64,000 nt of DNA from Crocinitomicaceae bacterium. Lineage in GTDB: Bacteria; Bacteroidota; Bacteroidia; Flavobacteriales_D; Crocinitomicaceae. Position 1 is the first letter of the stretch. The number at the start of each line of letters is the position of its first letter. This document shows, one piece after another, positions 61,709 to 64,000 of this stretch. The stretch lies in NCBI GenBank assembly GCA_029238665.1, contig JAQWFQ010000029.1, positions 1-64,000 on the forward strand, read 5' to 3'. The position numbers were made by a program, and so were the translations under genes. Under the pieces are notes generated by a model. It was not told the origin of the DNA. It searched no databases and saw only the letters and a list, made by a program, of their open reading frames with translations.

Positions 61709-64000
61709 ATGAATTACAGAAAACTCAATGTTTACATAGGTTGGTTAGCATTTTTAGTCGCTACCATTGTTTATTTCATGACCATCGAAGATACGGTGAG
61801 TCTATGGGATTGTGGAGAGTATATCACTGCTGCCTACAAGCTTGAAGTTGGTCACCCACCGGGAGCGCCATTGTTTATGGTTCTTGGACGGATGATGTCT
61901 TTCTTCTCTGATCCTGAGAATGTCGCAGTCGCCATCAACAGGTTATCAGCGCTTTCTAGTTCATTGACGATTCTATTCATGTTCTGGTCGTTAACGATAC
62001 TGATCAAGAAAATGATCTTGAAAACGCGCCAGGTTCTAAGTGCAGGGGATAAGATCGCCATTTTTGGTTCTGCTTTCATAGGTTCACTTTCGTATGCATT
62101 CACTGAGTCATTTTGGTTCTCTGCTGTAGAGGGAGAGGTTTATGCAATGGCTTCGTTGTTTACCGCGCTCATATTCTGGGCGATCATGCGTTGGGATGAA
62201 GAGATGGCAATGATCAAATACGGACAGCTTCGCGTGAAAGGTTATTCACCAGACCGTTGGATTTTGCTCATCATGTTCTTATTAGGATTAGCAGTCGGAG
62301 TTCACCTTCTTGGTATCTTGATGGTACCAGCAATTGGGTATGTAATCTACTTCAGATACGGGAAAGTGAGTAAAAACTTCTTCCATATTTACCTTGGAAT
62401 GTGGGGGCTTATGACATTGATTAACCTATTGTCAGGGATCCAATCTGGGAATGCTCCATTCTTAAAGACAATGGCTTTGTTCGTTATTGCAGGAGGTATT
62501 CTTTATGGAATCTTCATCATGGCGAAGAAACACAAATGGGTTGAATTCGTGCTCGTTGGTTTAATGTCTGTACACGTTCTTGCATTTATTCAGAATTCGG
62601 TAATTCCTGGTTCTGTAGCAACGGCTTCAGTTTTTGAGGTTGGTTTTGTGAACACCTTGGGAATGCCATTCTTCAGCGGAACGATATTCTTCTTTGCGCT
62701 AATGATTATTTCATTAGTTCTTGGAATGCGTTATGCACGTAAGAAAGGTAAACGAATTCTTTATACATCTATCGTTGGTTTAGCGCTGATCCTAATTGGT
62801 TATGGCTCATTTGCGGTAATCGTTATTCGATCGAATGCAAATACACCACTTGATGAAAATGATCCTGAGAACCTTGTAACACTTCACTCATACTTACAAC
62901 GTGAGCAGTATGGATCTGCCCCAATTGGTTCAGGTCAATATTGGAACTCGAAGCCAAATACGGATCCAGCTGATTTTGATGATTTATCACCAGTTCACTT
63001 ACGTCGTTTTGTTGTGACGAGAGGGGATAAGGATGTAAAAGCATTTAAAGACGAGAAACGTGCGAACGAATACGCGTCCAAACTCGGAGGAGCGGTTGTA
63101 GTAGATAAGTACTATGTCTCTAATGAATCTATCCGTAAAAGTGCGGTAAGGACTTACGAGCAAACGACAGTATTCCCTCGAATGTATTGGAGTCAGGATG
63201 CCCATAAGGTAGCTGGTTACAAACGTTGGTCTGGATATGATGCTTCTGAAGACAAAGGAACAGAGCTCGGTGCGGATAAACAACGACTTCCTACGATGGG
63301 AGAGAACTTGACTTACTTCTACAATTACCAGGTTGACTGGATGTATTGGAGATACTTTATGTGGAACTTCGCGGGTCGACAAAATGATATTCAAGGACAC
63401 GGTAACGCAATGCGCGGTAACTGGTTGTCTGGTATAGCGGCAGTGGATGAGGCAAGACTTGGGTCTCAAGAATATGCCCCATATTATACGAAGGAGAATC
63501 CTTCTAACAATATGTTCTACTTCCTTCCAATTATTCTCGGGTTAATTGGTTTGGTTTTCCACTTCTATCGCTCACCTAAAGATGCTTTCGTTGTGTTCTT
63601 AGGCTTCTTGTTTACAGGTCTTGCGATTGTTGTTTACCTTAATCAAAAGACATTTGAGCCTAGAGAAAGAGATTATGCATATGCAGGCTCCTTCTACTTC
63701 TTTGCTATGTGGATAGGTATTGGTGCTTATGCACTATACGAAGCGTTTAGATCCTTTGGTAAGAAAGAGCTCATTCGAATGGGCCTTGTTGCCGGAGCTG
63801 GAATCGTATTGTTTATGATTCTTGATGCGCCAACGGATAATGGTATGGCTGGTGCAATGTCATGGATAATCGTGGCTGGTATTGCGGCAGCGTTTGTCGG
63901 GATCATGATGTTACTTCGAAAAGTATTGAAGAAAGATAGTCAAGGTGCAGTAGCGTCCTTAGCGATCGCAGCTTCGGTACCATTAATTCTGGGTTTCCAA
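61709..64000 (+). CDS. DUF2723 / GT117-type polytopic membrane protein, partial (C-terminus outside window)
   Basis: The frame is open for 764 codons from the ATG at 61709 to the window edge. It starts MNYRKLNVYIGWLAFLVATI and contains the family signature DCGEYITAAYKLEVGHPPGAPLF, followed by many helices and a soluble segment near residues 375-560. The family (DUF2723, glycosyltransferase family 117, TMEM260-like) includes protein O-mannosyltransferase-like enzymes; Bacteroidota members are often encoded singly and may glycosylate exported proteins. Codons here end in G or C more often than in neighbouring genes, which may reflect expression level. Confidence 0.9.
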   Translation, partial: MNYRKLNVYIGWLAFLVATIVYFMTIEDTVSLWDCGEYITAAYKLEVGHPPGAPLFMVLGRMMSFFSDPENVAVAINRLSALSSSLTILFMFWSLTILIKKMILKTRQVLSAGDKIAIFGSAFIGSLSYAFTESFWFSAVEGEVYAMASLFTALIFWAIMRWDEEMAMIKYGQLRVKGYSPDRWILLIMFLLGLAVGVHLLGILMVPAIGYVIYFRYGKVSKNFFHIYLGMWGLMTLINLLSGIQSGNAPFLKTMALFVIAGGILYGIFIMAKKHKWVEFVLVGLMSVHVLAFIQNSVIPGSVATASVFEVGFVNTLGMPFFSGTIFFFALMIISLVLGMRYARKKGKRILYTSIVGLALILIGYGSFAVIVIRSNANTPLDENDPENLVTLHSYLQREQYGSAPIGSGQYWNSKPNTDPADFDDLSPVHLRRFVVTRGDKDVKAFKDEKRANEYASKLGGAVVVDKYYVSNESIRKSAVRTYEQTTVFPRMYWSQDAHKVAGYKRWSGYDASEDKGTELGADKQRLPTMGENLTYFYNYQVDWMYWRYFMWNFAGRQNDIQGHGNAMRGNWLSGIAAVDEARLGSQEYAPYYTKENPSNNMFYFLPIILGLIGLVFHFYRSPKDAFVVFLGFLFTGLAIVVYLNQKTFEPRERDYAYAGSFYFFAMWIGIGAYALYEAFRSFGKKELIRMGLVAGAGIVLFMILDAPTDNGMAGAMSWIIVAGIAAAFVGIMMLLRKVLKKDSQGAVASLAIAASVPLILGFQ

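Noticed and set aside
61492-61845. Plus-strand frame of 117 codons across the tRNA-Gln promoter and the start of the GT117 gene
   Set aside because: It overlaps the clearly conserved DUF2723 frame starting at 61709 in another frame and covers a promoter; its protein looks random.
62823-63469. Two minus-strand frames inside the GT117 gene
   Set aside because: They are antisense shadows of a long conserved coding frame.

Overview
The window looks like chromosomal DNA of a Bacteroidota, most likely a flavobacterium of the order Flavobacteriales. The DNA is AT-rich. Promoters have the Bacteroidota -7 box TAnnTTTG. Several large secreted proteins end in type IX secretion (T9SS) sorting domains, PorP/SprF is present, and the gene orders uppS-bamA-ompH-ompH-murI and coaX-OMP-TPR-lptC are typical of the phylum. 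I cannot name the family or genus from sequence alone. Shine-Dalgarno signals are weak throughout, as usual in the phylum.

Layout. 0-5.3 kb: the start of a large secreted GEVED/fibronectin protein, an SDR oxidoreductase and a T9SS surface protein. 5.4-9.8 kb: M23 peptidase, MsbA-like ABC exporter, rbfA, and a LolE/FtsX-like permease that appears to start at ATT. 9.9-11.8 kb: atpD-atpC. 11.9-17.2 kb: envelope block uppS-bamA-ompH-ompH, then murI. 17.2-20.5 kb: T9SS subtilisin and a MoeB-rhodanese fusion. 20.5-27.0 kb: a PorP/SprF-OmpA-SPOR fusion beside a 1431-residue repeat adhesin. 27.2-30.3 kb: two carbonic anhydrases and a SulP transporter. 30.3-39 kb: GNAT, kbl, DUF5686 protein and the coaX-lptC block. 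39.0-46.2 kb: tRNA-Phe and a TetR-controlled RND efflux operon. 46.3-51.8 kb: rnhA, a CTP-synthase-like amidotransferase without its cysteine, pepP, a hydrolase, thiL. 52.0-55.6 kb: cysteine dioxygenase with a PLP decarboxylase, facing a sulfotransferase-like/aminotransferase pair. 55.8-60.8 kb: an accessory-looking stretch of poorly known secreted proteins, with a structured 5' leader and a small-RNA candidate. 60.9-61.5 kb: tRNA-Gln followed by a tandem array of about 152-bp units. 61.7-64 kb: a DUF2723/GT117 membrane protein running off the window.

How the genes work together. Much of the window builds the envelope: BamA and OmpH chaperones, undecaprenyl diphosphate synthase, glutamate racemase, LptC, LolE-like permease, MsbA-like exporter. 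Another theme is T9SS export of adhesins and a protease. The SulP transporter and carbonic anhydrases suggest bicarbonate handling. Cysteine dioxygenase with its adjacent decarboxylase suggests a route from cysteine to hypotaurine.

The most interesting signals are not proteins. First, a tandem array downstream of tRNA-Gln: each repeat carries a copy of the tRNA 3' end and its own terminator, and the stems covary between copies, recalling the rtT repeats after tyrT in E. coli. Second, a structured leader before an N-formylglutamate-amidohydrolase-like gene. Third, TAnnTTTG boxes exactly 5 nt before the ATG of rbfA, murI, coaX and the tetR-type gene, which predicts leaderless mRNAs.
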